Positions 14,434 through 15,083 of a stretch of DNA of 15,083 bases are shown one piece after another. The number at the start of each line of letters is the position of its first letter. Position 1 is the stretch's first letter. Location of the stretch: the NCBI GenBank assembly GCA_945860325.1, contig CAMARL010000025.1, forward strand, positions 1 through 15,083, in the 5' to 3' direction. Origin of the DNA: Spirosoma fluviale (GTDB taxonomy: Bacteria; Bacteroidota; Bacteroidia; Cytophagales; Spirosomataceae). The translations under genes were made by a program, and so were the position numbers. The notes beneath the pieces are model-generated. The model was not told the origin of the DNA and searched no databases. It saw only the letters and a list, made by a program, of their open reading frames with translations.

Positions 14434-15083
14434 GTTAATTTGATTGTTTCGCCAAAAAAGATTTGGGTTGATTTTTCAAAAGAATCCGTATAGTCAGACA
14501 CAAAAAACTGTCGGCCTACCACTTTCCCGTCATTCATCAAGTCCTCATCATGTAAGATTCTTTTAATTTCATTGGCGACAATGAGAGACGTATCAATAAC
14601 TTCCACGGATCCTTGATAAAATTGATCAATCTGTTTTTTAATCAGCGGATAATGCGTGCAACCTAAGATCAAACCATCAATGTTTTGTAAAACAGGCTGC
14701 AGCAAATACTCTTTAATAATTTGCTCTGAAATCGTATGATTGAAAAACCCCTCCTCGATCATCGGGGCTAATAAAGGCGTAGCTAATGATTTAATGTGAA
14801 CGTCCTTTCCCAAGGCCTCTGCTTTATGGGAATATATACCGGAGTTAACGGTTTGTTTTGTCCCAATTAAACCCAGGGTTTTTCCTGACCATTGTTGATC
14901 TAAAAATTGAATCACGGGATCAATTACATTGACAACTATCGCCTTGGTACCTACATAGGCCTTCACCAAATCATATGCCGCCGCTGAAGCAGAATTACAT
15001 GCGATTAGAATTAATTTGCAATTCTTTTCCAACAATAAATTGCAGATTTTTACAGAATACGCTTGAATGGCTGTGGCAGATTT
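14412..15083 (-). CDS. murI: Glutamate racemase MurI (5' partial, runs off the window)
   Basis: Converts L-glutamate to D-glutamate for peptidoglycan; cytoplasmic, cofactor-independent. The frame stays open to the right edge (223 residues visible), and the edge sequence begins KSATAIQAYS, matching the family's conserved N-terminal YGxKS region. The real start therefore lies about 40-45 residues upstream, outside the window; the TTG at 15035 is internal. Both catalytic cysteines are present: one in IACNSAS (codon at 14997-14999) and one in LGCTHYPL (codon at 14658-14660). The gene is convergent with the oxidase operon and overlaps its last gene tail to tail at 14412-14433. It has no functional link to the oxidase. 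Confidence 0.95.
   Translation of the reverse strand, partial: KSATAIQAYSVKICNLLLEKNCKLILIACNSASAAAYDLVKAYVGTKAIVVNVIDPVIQFLDQQWSGKTLGLIGTKQTVNSGIYSHKAEALGKDVHIKSLATPLLAPMIEEGFFNHTISEQIIKEYLLQPVLQNIDGLILGCTHYPLIKKQIDQFYQGSVEVIDTSLIVANEIKRILHDEDLMNDGKVVGRQFFVSDYTDSFEKSTQIFFGETIKLTQFPIWD

Noticed and set aside
15033..15035. TTG at 15035 as the start of murI
   Set aside because: The frame stays open to the window edge with conserved MurI sequence (KSATAIQAYS), so the codon is internal.
1..15083. Mobile elements, CRISPR arrays, defence genes, tRNA/rRNA genes or riboswitches
   Set aside because: None seen; the gaps between genes are under about 75 bp, and every long frame supported by family features belongs to respiration, oxidase assembly or MurI.

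Overview
This window looks like a respiratory-chain locus from a member of the Bacteroidota, most plausibly an aerobic Cytophagales-type bacterium. The evidence is: the alternative complex III gene order actB-actC-actD-actE-actF followed directly by an aa3-type cytochrome c oxidase; the phylum-typical run ctaA-ctaB-two subunit III genes-subunit IV-SCO-DUF420; A/T-rich leaders without clear Shine-Dalgarno sequences; and moderate A/T bias. The lineage is an inference from gene order and protein style, not from a marker gene.

Layout. Positions 1-2232 hold the 3' part of actB (iron-sulfur subunit, cut by the window edge). Then come actC (NrfD-like quinol subunit), actD (DUF3341), actE (monoheme cytochrome c lipoprotein) and actF (second NrfD-like subunit), up to 6301. 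Positions 6326-9336 hold coxB (CuA subunit II) and coxA (heme-copper subunit I). A strong intrinsic-terminator-like hairpin lies at 9354-9396. Downstream, from about 9409 to 14433, follow ctaA (heme A synthase), ctaB (heme O synthase), two subunit III family genes, a subunit IV gene, a SCO copper chaperone, a DUF420 (CtaM-like) membrane protein and a 103-residue membrane protein with a periplasmic CxxC pair. All these genes are on the plus strand with gaps under about 75 bp or short overlaps, so they read as one or two operons. The only minus-strand gene is murI (glutamate racemase), which converges on the locus, overlaps its last gene by 22 bp and runs off the right edge.

How the genes work together. 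The alternative complex III oxidises membrane quinol and passes electrons through the iron-sulfur and c-heme subunits towards the CuA site of CoxB. CoxA then reduces oxygen at the heme a3-CuB centre. CtaB and CtaA make the heme A that CoxA needs. SCO, DUF420 and possibly the CxxC protein serve metal or heme insertion. No Cox11/CtaG or Surf1 homologue is visible in the window.

I saw no mobile element, CRISPR array, tRNA or rRNA, and no gene-free stretch over 300 bp. The region is mostly a well-understood respiratory locus. The least explained items are the small CxxC protein at the operon end, the GHEA repeat tract in ActF, the His-rich leader of CoxA, and the terminator that overlaps the only in-frame upstream ATG codons of ctaA.
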